Source: Phenylobacterium sp. SCN 70-31 (GTDB taxonomy: Bacteria; Pseudomonadota; Alphaproteobacteria; Caulobacterales; Caulobacteraceae). Taken from it: DNA of 64,000 bases. Under the pieces are notes generated by a model. That model saw nothing but the letters and a program-made list of their open reading frames with translations, made no database searches and was not told the DNA's origin. The DNA lies in assembly GCF_001724605.1 (NCBI RefSeq), contig NZ_MEEX01000011.1, positions 1-64,000 on the forward strand, given 5' to 3'. Shown one piece after another: positions 8,407-16,872 of this stretch. Numbering within the stretch: the first letter of the stretch is position 1; each line of letters begins with the position of its first letter. Both the position numbers and the translations under genes were made by a program.

Positions 8407-8501
8407 GACCGCTGACGATCTCCGTCAATTGCTTGCGATTATATCGCGCACGCCTTATCTGTCCGGAAACTGCAAGAGACTGCCCCACAGAGACCAACGA
8501 T

Positions 8502-8969
8502 ATGAAGAATCAAGAGAAATCGCCCCAGCTCGAATTGGCGGCGTCCTTGCCCGATTTCCTGTGCTTCGCGGTCTATTCGACCAACCTGGCGTTCCACCGG
8601 GCCTACAAGCCGCTGTTCGAGGAACTCGGCCTCACCTATCCGCAGTACGCCACCCTCGTCGCGCTCAACGAAGAGGACGACCAGACCGTCAGCCAGCTCG
8701 GCGAAAAGCTTCTCCTGGAGTCGAGCACGCTGACGCCACTGCTGAAGCGGCTCGAAGCCGCGGGCTACGTCACGCGCCAGCGCGACAGCCGCGACGAGCG
8801 GCAGGTCCGGATAAACATCACCGCGCAAGGCCGGGCGGTGTTCGACCAGGTGTTCTGTGGCCGCGATGCGATCATCGACGCCACGGGCCTGGACCCGGAG
8901 GCCTATGTCCGGCTGCAACGGGATCTCATCAAGCTGCGCGACAATCTGCTGGCGGCCTCGAGGAAGTAG
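8502..8969 (+). CDS. OhrR-like MarR-family peroxide-sensing regulator
   Basis: A 155-residue winged-helix MarR regulator. The N-terminus LCFAVYSTNLAFHRAYKPLF matches the OhrR signature: a reactive cysteine (Cys21), with tyrosines at 35 and 46 where OhrR uses two to stabilise the oxidised cysteine. A second cysteine (Cys119) suits the two-cysteine disulfide subclass. The wing region is RDSRDERQVRI. The ATG at 8502 gives normal length; the upstream frame adds an unlikely leader. No ohr gene is adjacent; the presumed targets are the two divergent hydrolases. Confidence 0.85.
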   Translation: MKNQEKSPQLELAASLPDFLCFAVYSTNLAFHRAYKPLFEELGLTYPQYATLVALNEEDDQTVSQLGEKLLLESSTLTPLLKRLEAAGYVTRQRDSRDERQVRINITAQGRAVFDQVFCGRDAIIDATGLDPEAYVRLQRDLIKLRDNLLAASRK

Positions 8970-9018
8970 CGCCGCGCCGCGGCCCCTTGCCCCGGCGGCC
9001 TCGATCCGCCATATGCCG

Positions 9019-9121
9019 CGGCGGAGATCGGCGGCGGACGAACGCCCCGCCAACCTGGTCAGGGCCGGAAGGCAGCAGCCACAACGGGTCACGGCTCGGG
9101 TCGTTGTCCGGTCTCCACCTT
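9019..9121 (+). ncRNA. ffs: bacterial small signal recognition particle RNA (4.5S)
   Basis: The SRP domain IV hallmark GGTCAGGGCCGGAAGGCAGC is present, with the GGAA tetraloop at 9067-9070 and the asymmetric loop that binds Ffh. Flanking arms pair over a long stem: GGAGATCGG (9023-9031) with CCGGTCTCC (9108-9116), and GGACGAAC with GTCGTTGTCC. Ends are estimated from the stem. With Ffh it directs membrane proteins to the translocon. It precedes dnaX, as in many bacteria, though a PEP-CTERM gene on the other strand now lies between. Confidence 0.93.
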
Positions 9122-9140
9122 TCCCGTCTTGGGAATGCAG

Positions 9141-9170
9141 AACGCCCCGGCCGAAGGTCGGGGCGTTTGC
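9141..9170. terminator. terminator downstream of ffs
   Basis: AACGCCCCG (9141-9149) and CGGGGCGTT (9159-9167) form a perfect 9-bp stem with a short loop, followed by TGCGTT. It lies between the convergent ffs and PEP-CTERM genes and, being flanked by A and T on the two sides, could serve both. Confidence 0.75.
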
Positions 9171-9193
9171 GTTCGGACACGTCTCGGAGCCGT

Positions 9194-9712
9194 TCAGGCC
9201 ACGACGTTCCGCCGTGACCGGATCGCCACGCCGGCTCCGCCGAACCCCAGGATCATCAGCGCCCAGGCCGCGGGTTCCGGCGCCGCCGCCAAAGGCATGA
9301 AGGTGATGACGCCGCTGTACGAGGCGTTGCCGCCCCCGAGCCCGGTCAGGACCAGTTGCTGACCCGTCCCCGACGTGATCATCACGCCGTTGAGGAACCG
9401 GAACTCGTTCCAGCCGGCGGCCCCGCTCTCGAATTCCTCGCCATTGAAGGCCACACTGGTCCACGTGATGTTCTGCGACCCGCCGCTCATGGTGGAGGTG
9501 ATGACGAAGTCGCCGCGTCCCGTCGGCATGGCGAAGTCGAAGACGTCGGAGAAGTCCGAGTCGGAGATGCCGGTGTTGCCGAATGTTATGGTGAAGCCCC
9601 CGTCGGCTCCGACAGGTCCGTAATTTATGTAGGTCGCCGCCTGAACGGCCGATGGCGAGAGCCCTGCCGCAAGCGCGAAGGCTGCGGCGACAGGGACGAG
9701 AACACGTTTCAT
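9194..9712 (-). CDS. FxDxF-type PEP-CTERM secreted protein
   Basis: A 172-residue exported protein. It has a Sec signal peptide ending near SAVQA, then the segment FSDVFDFAMP matching the FxDxF PEP-CTERM family, and a C-terminal sorting signal APEPAAWALMILGFGG followed by an arginine-rich tail. An exosortase would cut at the PEP motif and place the protein at the surface or in exopolysaccharide; no exosortase is in the window. The ATG at 9712 is chosen because it opens directly into the signal peptide. It sits between ffs and dnaX on the opposite strand. Confidence 0.88.
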   Translation of the reverse strand: MKRVLVPVAAAFALAAGLSPSAVQAATYINYGPVGADGGFTITFGNTGISDSDFSDVFDFAMPTGRGDFVITSTMSGGSQNITWTSVAFNGEEFESGAAGWNEFRFLNGVMITSGTGQQLVLTGLGGGNASYSGVITFMPLAAAPEPAAWALMILGFGGAGVAIRSRRNVVA

Positions 9713-9840
9713 ATCAGGACTCCGATGACCCAAGCCGCGTCCCACATGCGCGTTTATCGATTTGGAGTCTAGTAATTACGAAACGTATAGAAATGAAATA
9801 TATTGAGATGGCCTATTGCCGCACGGACGCGGCGCCTTCG

Positions 9841-9894
9841 ACTTTCGCGTGGCGACGCCCCGCCCAACGCGGGAACTTTCAACTTTCGCGTGGC
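9841..9894 (+). repeat. two direct copies of ACTTTCGCGTGGC upstream of dnaX
   Basis: The 13-mer occurs at 9841-9853 and 9882-9894, 41 bases apart, in the gap between the PEP-CTERM gene start and dnaX. A tandem 13-mer about four helical turns apart is suggestive of a regulator site; no function is known. Confidence 0.5.
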
Positions 9895-9925
9895 ATAGGC
9901 GCCCCGGGTTCCCCTAAATGCCGTC

Positions 9926-11743
9926 ATGGGCGACGACTTCGACCACGACGATTCCGGTCCGCCGGAGCGCGACCCGAACGCGCCCGACATGTTCGGAGGT
10001 GCGCCGCCGCCGCGGGCGGCCGAAGAGTCGGCCGCCTACACCGTCATCGCGCGCAAGTATCGCCCCCGCACCTTCGACGACCTCTATGGCCAGGAGGCCA
10101 TGGTGCGGACGCTGCGCAACGCCTTCGCCACCGGCCGGATCGCGCACGCCTTCATGCTCACCGGGGTCCGCGGGGTGGGCAAGACCACCACCGCGCGCCT
10201 GCTGGCCCGCGCGCTGAACTACGAGACCGACACCGTCCACGAGCCGTCCCTGGACCTCCGCGAAGAGGGCCGCCACTGCCGCGCCATCATCGAGGGCCGG
10301 CACATGGACGTGCTGGAACTGGACGCCGCCAGCCGCACCGGCGTGAACGACATCCGCGAACTCACCGACAGCGTGCGCTACGCACCGGTCGAGGCGCGCT
10401 ACAAGGTCTACATCATCGACGAGGTCCACATGCTGTCGACGGGGGCGTTCAACGCCCTCCTGAAGACGCTGGAGGAGCCGCCGCCGCACGCCAAGTTCAT
10501 CTTCGCCACCACCGAGATCCGCAAGGTGCCGGTGACCATCCTCTCGCGCACCCAGCGGTTCGACCTGCGCCGGGTCGAGCCCGAGGTGCTGGTGAAGAAC
10601 CTGGAGATGATCTGCGAGACCGAGGGCGCCCGCGTCGAGGCCGAAGGGCTGATGCTGATCGCCCGCGCCGCCGAGGGCAGCGTTCGCGACGGCCAGTCGA
10701 TGCTGGATCAGGCCATCGTCCAGGCCGACCCCGGCCAGACGGTCACCGCCGCCGAGATCCGCGACATGCTGGGCCTCGCCGACCGGGCGCAGACGATCAC
10801 CCTGTTCGAACAGGCCATGCGTGGCGAGGCGGGCGCGGCCGTCGAAACCTTCCGCCAGCTCTACGGCTATGGCGCCGGTCCGGACCAGGTGATGCTGGAT
10901 CTGCTGGACCACATCCACGCCGCCTCGGTGGCCAAGGCCGTGGGGCCCCAGGCCCTGGTGCTGCCGAAGGAACAGGCCATGCGTCTCGCGGCGGTCGGCG
11001 CGGCGCTGTCGCCGGGAACCCTGTCGCGGATGTGGCAGCTCACGCTCAAGGCCTACGAGGAGGTGCGGCGCGCGCCCGACGCGGCCGCGGCGGTGGACAT
11101 GGCCCTGATCCGCCTGGCCTACGCCGCCGACCTGCCTGGCCCGGAAGAGGCGCTGAAGGCCCTGAGGGCGGGCGATCCGATGACCGGCGGTGGGCCCGGC
11201 GCACCTGGCGGCGCCCAGGGAGGCGCCCAGGGAGGCGCAACGGGCGGCGCGGCCGGCCGGCCGGCCGGAGTGGCGACGGGCGCCGTGGCGCGCCAGATGC
11301 TGCCGGCGGCCGGCGCCGAGCCCGCGACGACCCTCCAGAGCTTCGAGGACATGCTGGCGCTGATCGACCGGCGGCGCGACATCCGGCTCAAGCTGGACGT
11401 GGAGCGGTTCATCCGGCCGATCAGCTTCCGGCCGGGCGCCATCGAGTACGAACCCGCGCCGGGCGCTCCGGCCGACCTGGCCCAGCGGCTGGTGATCCGG
11501 CTGAAGGAATGGACCGGCGAGCGGTGGCTGCTGTCCACCCAGGGCGGCGGCGGCGCCGAGAGCCTTTGGGAGAAGCAGAAGCGCGAGGAACGCGAGACCC
11601 GCGCCGAGATCGAGGCGCATCCGTTCGTCCGCAGCGTGATGGACGCCTTCCCCGGGACCGAGATCATCGGCGTTCGCCAGATTCTGCAACCCGAGCCGGC
11701 GGCCGAGGCGCCCCCGCCCGAAGACGACGGCGACGAGGATTGA
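9926..11743 (+). CDS. dnaX: DNA polymerase III tau/gamma subunit
   Basis: A 605-residue clamp-loader ATPase. AAA+ motifs are present: Walker A GVRGVGKTT near residue 80, Walker B with DEVHML, sensor ATTEIRKVP and the SRT arginine-finger region. The C-terminal half has a glycine/alanine-rich linker (GGAQGGAQGGATGG) and a tau-type end. The zinc module usual between Walker A and B has lost three of its four cysteines; only EEGRHCRAI keeps one. No obvious slippery AAAAAAG sequence was noticed, so a frameshifted gamma form is not supported. It heads the dnaX-ebfC-recR cluster. Confidence 0.96.
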   Translation: MGDDFDHDDSGPPERDPNAPDMFGGAPPPRAAEESAAYTVIARKYRPRTFDDLYGQEAMVRTLRNAFATGRIAHAFMLTGVRGVGKTTTARLLARALNYETDTVHEPSLDLREEGRHCRAIIEGRHMDVLELDAASRTGVNDIRELTDSVRYAPVEARYKVYIIDEVHMLSTGAFNALLKTLEEPPPHAKFIFATTEIRKVPVTILSRTQRFDLRRVEPEVLVKNLEMICETEGARVEAEGLMLIARAAEGSVRDGQSMLDQAIVQADPGQTVTAAEIRDMLGLADRAQTITLFEQAMRGEAGAAVETFRQLYGYGAGPDQVMLDLLDHIHAASVAKAVGPQALVLPKEQAMRLAAVGAALSPGTLSRMWQLTLKAYEEVRRAPDAAAAVDMALIRLAYAADLPGPEEALKALRAGDPMTGGGPGAPGGAQGGAQGGATGGAAGRPAGVATGAVARQMLPAAGAEPATTLQSFEDMLALIDRRRDIRLKLDVERFIRPISFRPGAIEYEPAPGAPADLAQRLVIRLKEWTGERWLLSTQGGGGAESLWEKQKREERETRAEIEAHPFVRSVMDAFPGTEIIGVRQILQPEPAAEAPPPEDDGDED

Positions 11744-11763
11744 GGCGGCGGAGCCGCGAAGTG

Positions 11764-11846
11764 TTCGACCACGGACCATCACAGACCATCACTGACGTAC
11801 GATCGGAACGTTCGTCCGTGTTGGTTCGTGAGGGTCCGTGGTTCAA
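11764..11846. repeat. six-unit inverted repeat array between dnaX and ebfC
   Basis: The left arm has three 10-bp units (CACGGACCAT, CACAGACCAT, CACTGACGTA). The right arm has three complementary ones (TTCGTCCGTG, TTGGTTCGTG, AGGGTCCGTG). The two arms pair over about 38 bases with roughly 30 matches, capped by a short loop near 11803-11808, and the outer ACCACGGACC/GGTCCGTGGT is perfect. It would form a long hairpin in the dnaX-ebfC transcript, or act as a repeated protein site. There is no T-tract, so it is not a normal terminator. Confidence 0.8.
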
Positions 11847-11880
11847 GATGACAGCGCCTGCGGCGTGCATGGAGTAAGCG

Positions 11881-12207
11881 ATGAAGGACCTCGGATCGAT
11901 CATGAAGCAGGCCCAGGCCATGCAGCAGCGCATGGTCGAGGCCCAGGAGCGGATCGCCGCGATCGAGGTCGAGGGCACGTCCGGCGGCGGCATGGTGAAG
12001 CTGACCCTGCGCGGCTCGGGCGAACTGGCCCGTGTCGACATCGACGAGAGCCTGATGGCGCCCGGCGAGGGCGAGGTCGTCTCGGACCTGATCGTCGCCG
12101 CCCACGCCGACGCCAAGCGCCGCCTGGACGAGAAGCAGGCCGAGGTGATGCGCGAAGCCGCCGGGCCGCTGGCGGGCATGAACATTCCGGGCATGCCGAA
12201 GTTCTGA
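11881..12207 (+). CDS. ebfC: YbaB/EbfC nucleoid-associated protein
   Basis: A 108-residue protein of the YbaB/EbfC family, which forms tweezer-like dimers and binds DNA with little specificity. It starts [18 protein letters not shown] and shows the family core [21 protein letters not shown]. Length and the position between dnaX and recR are canonical. The stop is two bases before the recR start, so the two are surely co-translated. Confidence 0.95.
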   Translation: MKDLGSIMKQAQAMQQRMVEAQERIAAIEVEGTSGGGMVKLTLRGSGELARVDIDESLMAPGEGEVVSDLIVAAHADAKRRLDEKQAEVMREAAGPLAGMNIPGMPKF

Positions 12208-12209
12208 CC

Positions 12210-12812
12210 TTGGCCGCCTCCGCCGGACCCGAGATCGAGCGACTGATCGGCCTGCTCGCCAGACTGCCCGGGCTGGGGCCGCGGTCGGCCCGGCGGGCGG
12301 CGCTGATGCTGCTGAAGCGGCGCGAACAGCTCCTGCTACCCCTGGCCGATGCGCTGGGCGAGGCGGCGGCGCGGGTGAAGACCTGCACGACCTGCGGCAG
12401 CCTGGACACCACAGATCCCTGCGCGATCTGCGCCGACCCGGCGCGGGACGCTGCGCTGATCTGCGTGGTGGAAGAGGTCGGCGCCCTATGGGCCATGGAG
12501 CGCGGCGGCGCCTTCCGCGGCCGCTATCATGTCCTGGGCGGCCTCCTCTCGGCGCTGGACGGGGTCGGGCCGGACGCGTTGCGCGTGGGGCCCTTGGTGA
12601 GCCGCGCTTCCGACGTCGGGGTGCGCGAAGTGATCCTGGCCCTGCCCGCCACCGTCGACGGCCAGACCACCGCCCACTACCTGGCCGACCGCCTGGCGGG
12701 CGCCGAGGTGAGCGTGACCCTGCTGGCGCGCGGGGTGCCAGTGGGCGGCGAACTGGACTGGCTGGACGACGGCACCATCGCCCAGGCCCTGCGGGCCCGG
12801 CGACCGGCCTGA
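12210..12812 (+). CDS. recR: recombination mediator protein RecR
   Basis: A 200-residue RecR, which with RecF/RecO loads RecA at gaps. It has the helix-hairpin-helix segment [16 protein letters not shown], the four-cysteine zinc finger [16 protein letters not shown], and a Toprim domain ([17 protein letters not shown]). The start is taken as TTG at 12210, directly after ebfC, because it gives the family length; no ATG or GTG fits. It is the third gene of the dnaX cluster. Confidence 0.95.
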   Translation: MAASAGPEIERLIGLLARLPGLGPRSARRAALMLLKRREQLLLPLADALGEAAARVKTCTTCGSLDTTDPCAICADPARDAALICVVEEVGALWAMERGGAFRGRYHVLGGLLSALDGVGPDALRVGPLVSRASDVGVREVILALPATVDGQTTAHYLADRLAGAEVSVTLLARGVPVGGELDWLDDGTIAQALRARRPA

Positions 12813-12866
12813 CAGACCCCGCGCGGGCGGCTGGCCGCGACTCACCGTCCGCGCTAAGAACGCAGC

Positions 12867-14105
12867 ATGAACGGACTTCTCCTGCTGGCCATCGCCTGCG
12901 TGGTGATCGCCGCCGCCGCCCTGGCCTGGGCGTTCCGGGAACGCGCCGCCGCCGCGCACGAACGCGCGCGGGCCGTCGAAGCCGAGCTCCGCCTGCGCCT
13001 GCTGAGCGAGCAGGGCGACACGCTACGCACGCAGCTTTCCCAGTCGGCCGCGAGCATGGCCGAGGAGATCCTGCGCCGGAACGAAGAGACCGTGCGCAGC
13101 CGCGAACAGCTCGCCCAGGCCCGGCTGGAGGCGCAGCTCAAGCCGGTGGCCGACACCCTCCAGAAGTTCCAGGAACAGGTGGCCGCCGTGGAGAAGGCCC
13201 GCGCCGAGGACAACGGCGGGCTCAAGCAGCAGATCGCCCAGCTCCTGGCCGCCTCCACGGCGACCCAGGACGAGGCCCGCAAGCTGTCGGCGGCGCTGCG
13301 CCGGGGCGCCGGCGTCCAGGGCCGGTGGGGCGAGCAGACCCTGCGCAACGTCCTGGAGGCGGCGGGGCTCTCGGCCCGCTACGACTTCGACGAACAGGCC
13401 TCCACCGACACCGAGGAGGGCCGGCGGCGTCCCGACGTCACCGTGCGGCTGCCCGGCGGCGGCGTCTTCGTCATCGACGCCAAGTGCTCGCTGAACGCCT
13501 TCCTGGAGGTTCAGGACGCCACGGACGATTTCGCCCGCGATGCGGCGGGCCTGCGCCATGTCCAGAGCGTCAAGGCCCACATCCAGGGGCTCTCCGCCAA
13601 GGCCTACTGGGACCAGTTCGACGCCTCGCCCGATTTCGTGGCCATGTTCGTGCCGCTGGACTCGGCGCTCGCCGCGGCGCTGGACCGCGCGCCCGACCTG
13701 ATGACCGAGGCCATGGACCGGCGCGTGGTGATCGTGACGCCCACCACGCTCTTCGCGCTGTGCAAGGCCGTGGCCTACGGCTGGCGGGTCGAGGAGCAGG
13801 CCGCCAACGCCCAGCGCATCGCCGACCTGGGCAAGGAACTCTACAAGCGCATCTCGGTGATGGGCGCGCACGCCGGTTCGGTCGGCAAGGCGCTGGAGGC
13901 GGCGGTCGGCCGCTACAACCAGTTCGTGGGCTCGCTGGAGACCCAGGTGCTCACCCAGGCCCGCCGCTTCGAGGAGCTGAAGGTGGACCACCAGGGCAAG
14001 GAGGTGGTGGAACTCGCGCCGGTGGAGACCGCCGTGCGGCCCCTGGCCAAGCTGTCGGCCGACGAGCCTGTTCCGCCGGTGCGCCTGGCGGCCGGCGGCG
14101 ATTAG
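12867..14105 (+). CDS. rmuC: DNA recombination protein RmuC
   Basis: A 412-residue RmuC homologue. The N-terminus has a transmembrane helix (LLLLAIACVVIAAAALAWAF), then about 130 residues of coiled coil rich in Glu, Gln and Arg. The RmuC restriction-endonuclease-like domain follows, beginning at GRWGEQTLRNVLEAAG and including PDVTVRLPGG and FVIDAKCSLNAF. RmuC limits recombination at inverted repeats. It follows recR by 54 bases on the same strand. Confidence 0.93.
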   Translation: MNGLLLLAIACVVIAAAALAWAFRERAAAAHERARAVEAELRLRLLSEQGDTLRTQLSQSAASMAEEILRRNEETVRSREQLAQARLEAQLKPVADTLQKFQEQVAAVEKARAEDNGGLKQQIAQLLAASTATQDEARKLSAALRRGAGVQGRWGEQTLRNVLEAAGLSARYDFDEQASTDTEEGRRRPDVTVRLPGGGVFVIDAKCSLNAFLEVQDATDDFARDAAGLRHVQSVKAHIQGLSAKAYWDQFDASPDFVAMFVPLDSALAAALDRAPDLMTEAMDRRVVIVTPTTLFALCKAVAYGWRVEEQAANAQRIADLGKELYKRISVMGAHAGSVGKALEAAVGRYNQFVGSLETQVLTQARRFEELKVDHQGKEVVELAPVETAVRPLAKLSADEPVPPVRLAAGGD

Positions 14106-14204
14106 GCGCGAAAGACCCTCCGATCACCGGCGTCGCGGCGGCAAGGCGTCGCTGGGTCGGCCCGCGACCTTGACGGTCAACGATGGCGCCCTTACCTGCC
14201 GGAC

Positions 14205-14711
14205 ATGGCTCTGCGCGAGATCATCACCGTCCCGAATCCGCTTCTGAAGCAGGTTTCCGCGCCCGTCGAACGGGTCGACGACGACCTGCGGGCGCTGATG
14301 GACGACATGCTGGAGACCATGTACGACGCCCCCGGCATCGGCCTGGCCGCCATCCAGATCGGCGTCGCGAAGCGGGTGATCGTCATGGACCTCGCCCGCG
14401 AAGGCGAGGAGAAGCAGCCGCGCTTTTTCGTGAATCCCGAGATTCTATGGGCGTCCGACGACACCGCGCCCTACGAGGAAGGCTGCCTCTCGGTCCCCGA
14501 ATTCTACGACGAGGTCGAGCGTCCCGCGAACGTGAAGCTGCGCTACCTGAACTACCAGGGCGAGACGGTCGAGGAAGACGCCGAGGGACTGTACGCCGTC
14601 TGCATACAGCACGAGATGGACCATCTGAACGGCGTGCTGTTCATCGACCACCTGTCGCGCCTCAAGCGCGAGCAGGCGGTGAAGAAGGTCAAGAAGGCCC
14701 GGGCGGCATAG
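14205..14711 (+). CDS. def: peptide deformylase
   Basis: A 168-residue peptide deformylase that removes the formyl group from new N-terminal methionines. All three motifs are intact: [17 protein letters not shown] (metal cysteine) and QHEMDHLNG (two metal histidines and catalytic Glu). Its partner fmt, which adds the formyl group, lies just downstream, but a lipoprotein gene on the opposite strand separates them, so they are not one simple operon. Confidence 0.97.
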   Translation: MALREIITVPNPLLKQVSAPVERVDDDLRALMDDMLETMYDAPGIGLAAIQIGVAKRVIVMDLAREGEEKQPRFFVNPEILWASDDTAPYEEGCLSVPEFYDEVERPANVKLRYLNYQGETVEEDAEGLYAVCIQHEMDHLNGVLFIDHLSRLKREQAVKKVKKARAA

Positions 14712-14749
14712 CCCTCTCCCTGCCTGGACATGAACAGGGGGAGAGGGCT
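14710..14749. terminator. hairpin at the end of def
   Basis: AGCCCTCTCCC (14710-14720) and GGGAGAGGGCT (14739-14749) form a perfect 11-bp stem with an 18-base loop. It overlaps the def stop codon and lies between convergent genes. There is no T-tract, so the terminator role is inferred from position. Confidence 0.5.
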
Positions 14750-14758
14750 CGCTCGACC

Positions 14759-15067
14759 TCAGTGCTTCACGTCGGCGACCACTTCCTTCGCCTTGGCCTC
14801 GGCCTTGGCCGCGCCTTCCTTGGCGGCGGCCACGGCGTCACCCGCGGCGTCCTTGGCCGCGGCGCCTGCATCGCTGGCGGCGTCCTTGATTTCCGTACCC
14901 GCGTCGGCGGCGGCGTCCTTGATGTCGGCGCCCACGGTCTTGGCGTCGTCGGCGGCCTGCTCGGCGGCGGCGTTGACGTCGGCGGCGGTGTCCTGGCGCT
15001 CGGCCTGCGTGCAGGCGGCGAGCATGAGTACGGCGCCCGCGGTCGCGAGCATGGCGGTGATCTTCAT
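14759..15067 (-). CDS. small alanine-rich repeat lipoprotein
   Basis: A 102-residue predicted lipoprotein: signal MKITAMLATAGAVLMLAACTQ with lipobox LAAC. The mature part is built of degenerate 11-residue repeats (DIKDAAADAGT, EIKDAASDAGA, AAKDAAGDAVA) ending in VVADVKH. Such repeats form amphipathic helices as in LEA-like or apolipoprotein-like proteins, so a stress or envelope role is plausible but unproven. The ATG at 15067 opens directly into the signal; the longer frame upstream is ignored. It is divergent from fmt. Confidence 0.8.
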   Translation of the reverse strand: MKITAMLATAGAVLMLAACTQAERQDTAADVNAAAEQAADDAKTVGADIKDAAADAGTEIKDAASDAGAAAKDAAGDAVAAAKEGAAKAEAKAKEVVADVKH

Positions 15068-15155
15068 GATTGAGGCTCCCTTCGACTCTTTCGCCATAAC
15101 GGCCACGCTTGGCGGGAAGTTCCCTTGACCCGGATCGACCGCTAAGACGCGCGGC

Positions 15156-16094
15156 ATGCGACTGGCTTTCCTCGGTACGCCCGACTTCGCCGTACAGGCG
15201 CTCGCCGCCATCGTGGCGGCCGACCATGACGTGACGTGCGTCTATTCGCAACCGCCGGCGCCGCGGGGCCGCGGTCACGAACGCCGTCCCTCACCCGTCC
15301 ACGCCTTCGCCGAGGCGCGCGCCATTCCCGTGCGCACGCCCGTGTCGATGCGCGACCCGGAGGCGATCGCCGCCTTCCGCGCGCTCGACCTGGATGCGGC
15401 CGTGGTGGTGGCCTTCGGCCAGATCCTGCCGGCCGAGGTGCTGGAGGGGCCGCGCCTGGGCTCGTACAACGTGCACGCCTCCCTGCTGCCGCGCTGGCGG
15501 GGCGCGGCGCCGATCCAGCGGGCGATCATGGCCGGCGACGCGATGACGGGCGTCCAGGTCATGCGGATGACGGAAGGCCTGGACGAGGGTCCCGTGCTGG
15601 CGACCGCAACGGTCCGGATCGGCCCGCTGGACACCGCCGGCGACCTGCACGACCGGCTGGCCGCGGCCGGCGCCGACCTGATCGTCCGGGCCCTGGCCGA
15701 CATCGAGGCCGGTGTCGCGGTGGCCCGGCCGCAGTCCGCCGAGGGCGTCACCTACGCCCGCAAGATCGGCCCCAGGATCGCGCGCCTGGACTGGACGAAG
15801 GATGGCCGCACGCTGGACCAGAAGATCCGCGGCCTGTCGCCATTTCCGGGCGCCTGGTTCGAGCTGCCCACGGCGAAAGGGCCGGCGCGCGTGAAGGCGC
15901 TTCTCTCGCAGTTCGAGGAGGCTGACGTGGAAGCCGGCGTTCCGCCCGGCGTGACGCTGGACGACCGGCTCCTGGTGGCCACGGGCGACGGCGCCGTGCG
16001 GCTCCTGCGGGTGCAGCGCGAAGGCAAGGGGCCGCAGGACGCCGACACCTTCCTGCGCGGCCAGCCCGTCCCGGCCGGGACGAGACTGGGCTGA
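15156..16094 (+). CDS. fmt: methionyl-tRNA formyltransferase
   Basis: A 312-residue enzyme that formylates initiator Met-tRNA using 10-formyltetrahydrofolate. It begins [16 protein letters not shown] and carries the folate/formyl-transfer motif [16 protein letters not shown], followed by the C-terminal tRNA-binding domain. Its stop overlaps the truA start by one base (TGATG), so fmt and truA are translationally coupled. Confidence 0.97.
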   Translation: MRLAFLGTPDFAVQALAAIVAADHDVTCVYSQPPAPRGRGHERRPSPVHAFAEARAIPVRTPVSMRDPEAIAAFRALDLDAAVVVAFGQILPAEVLEGPRLGSYNVHASLLPRWRGAAPIQRAIMAGDAMTGVQVMRMTEGLDEGPVLATATVRIGPLDTAGDLHDRLAAAGADLIVRALADIEAGVAVARPQSAEGVTYARKIGPRIARLDWTKDGRTLDQKIRGLSPFPGAWFELPTAKGPARVKALLSQFEEADVEAGVPPGVTLDDRLLVATGDGAVRLLRVQREGKGPQDADTFLRGQPVPAGTRLG

Positions 16095-16831
16095 TGCCCC
16101 GCTACCGCCTCCTCGTCGAGTATGACGGCCGCCCCTATCACGGTTTCCAGGCCCAGGCCGGGCTGCCGTCGGTGCAAGGCGCGCTGGAGCGGGCCATCCG
16201 GGCCTTCTGCGGCGAAGACCTGCGGGTGAACGCGGCCGGCCGCACCGACGCCGGCGTCCACGCCACGGGACAGGTCGTCCACGTCGATCTCGCCAAGTAT
16301 TGGCCCGCCGAGACGGTGCGCAACGCGCTGAACGCCCACCTGGTCCCCGAACCCGTCGCGGTGATCGACGCGCAGGTCGCCGTGGGCGACTGGCACAGCC
16401 GGTTTTCCGCGACGGGGCGACGCTACCTCTACCGGATCCTCAACCGGATGGCGCCGCCGGCGCTGGACCAGGGCCGAGTCTGGCACGTGAAGAAGCCATT
16501 GGACGCCGCGGCCATGCACGCCGCCGCCCAGGTGCTGGTGGGCCACCACGACTTCACCACCTTCCGCGACCTGGCCTGCCAGGCCAAGTCGCCGGTGAAG
16601 ACGCTGGACGTGGCCGACGTGCGCCGCGAGGGCGACGAGGTCCTGCTGGTGTTCGCCAGCCGTTCGTTCCTGCACCGCCAGGTGCGTTCGATGACCGGCA
16701 CCCTGGCCGAGGTGGGCGTCGGGCGCTGGACGGCCGCCGACGTGCAGGCGGCGCTGGCGGCCAGGGACCGCCGCGCCTGTGGTCCCGTGGCGCCGGCGGA
16801 AGGCCTGTATCTGACCCAGGTGGTCTATTGA
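16094..16831 (+). CDS. truA: tRNA pseudouridine(38-40) synthase
   Basis: A 245-residue TruA, which makes pseudouridine at positions 38-40 of the anticodon stem-loop. The catalytic aspartate lies in [14 protein letters not shown], and the family segments FHARFSA-like [12 protein letters not shown] and [11 protein letters not shown] are present. It overlaps fmt by one base. Confidence 0.97.
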   Translation: MPRYRLLVEYDGRPYHGFQAQAGLPSVQGALERAIRAFCGEDLRVNAAGRTDAGVHATGQVVHVDLAKYWPAETVRNALNAHLVPEPVAVIDAQVAVGDWHSRFSATGRRYLYRILNRMAPPALDQGRVWHVKKPLDAAAMHAAAQVLVGHHDFTTFRDLACQAKSPVKTLDVADVRREGDEVLLVFASRSFLHRQVRSMTGTLAEVGVGRWTAADVQAALAARDRRACGPVAPAEGLYLTQVVY

Positions 16832-16872
16832 TCGCGTTGCGTCGGAGCCGCACCGGGCCTTAGCTTGGCCAC

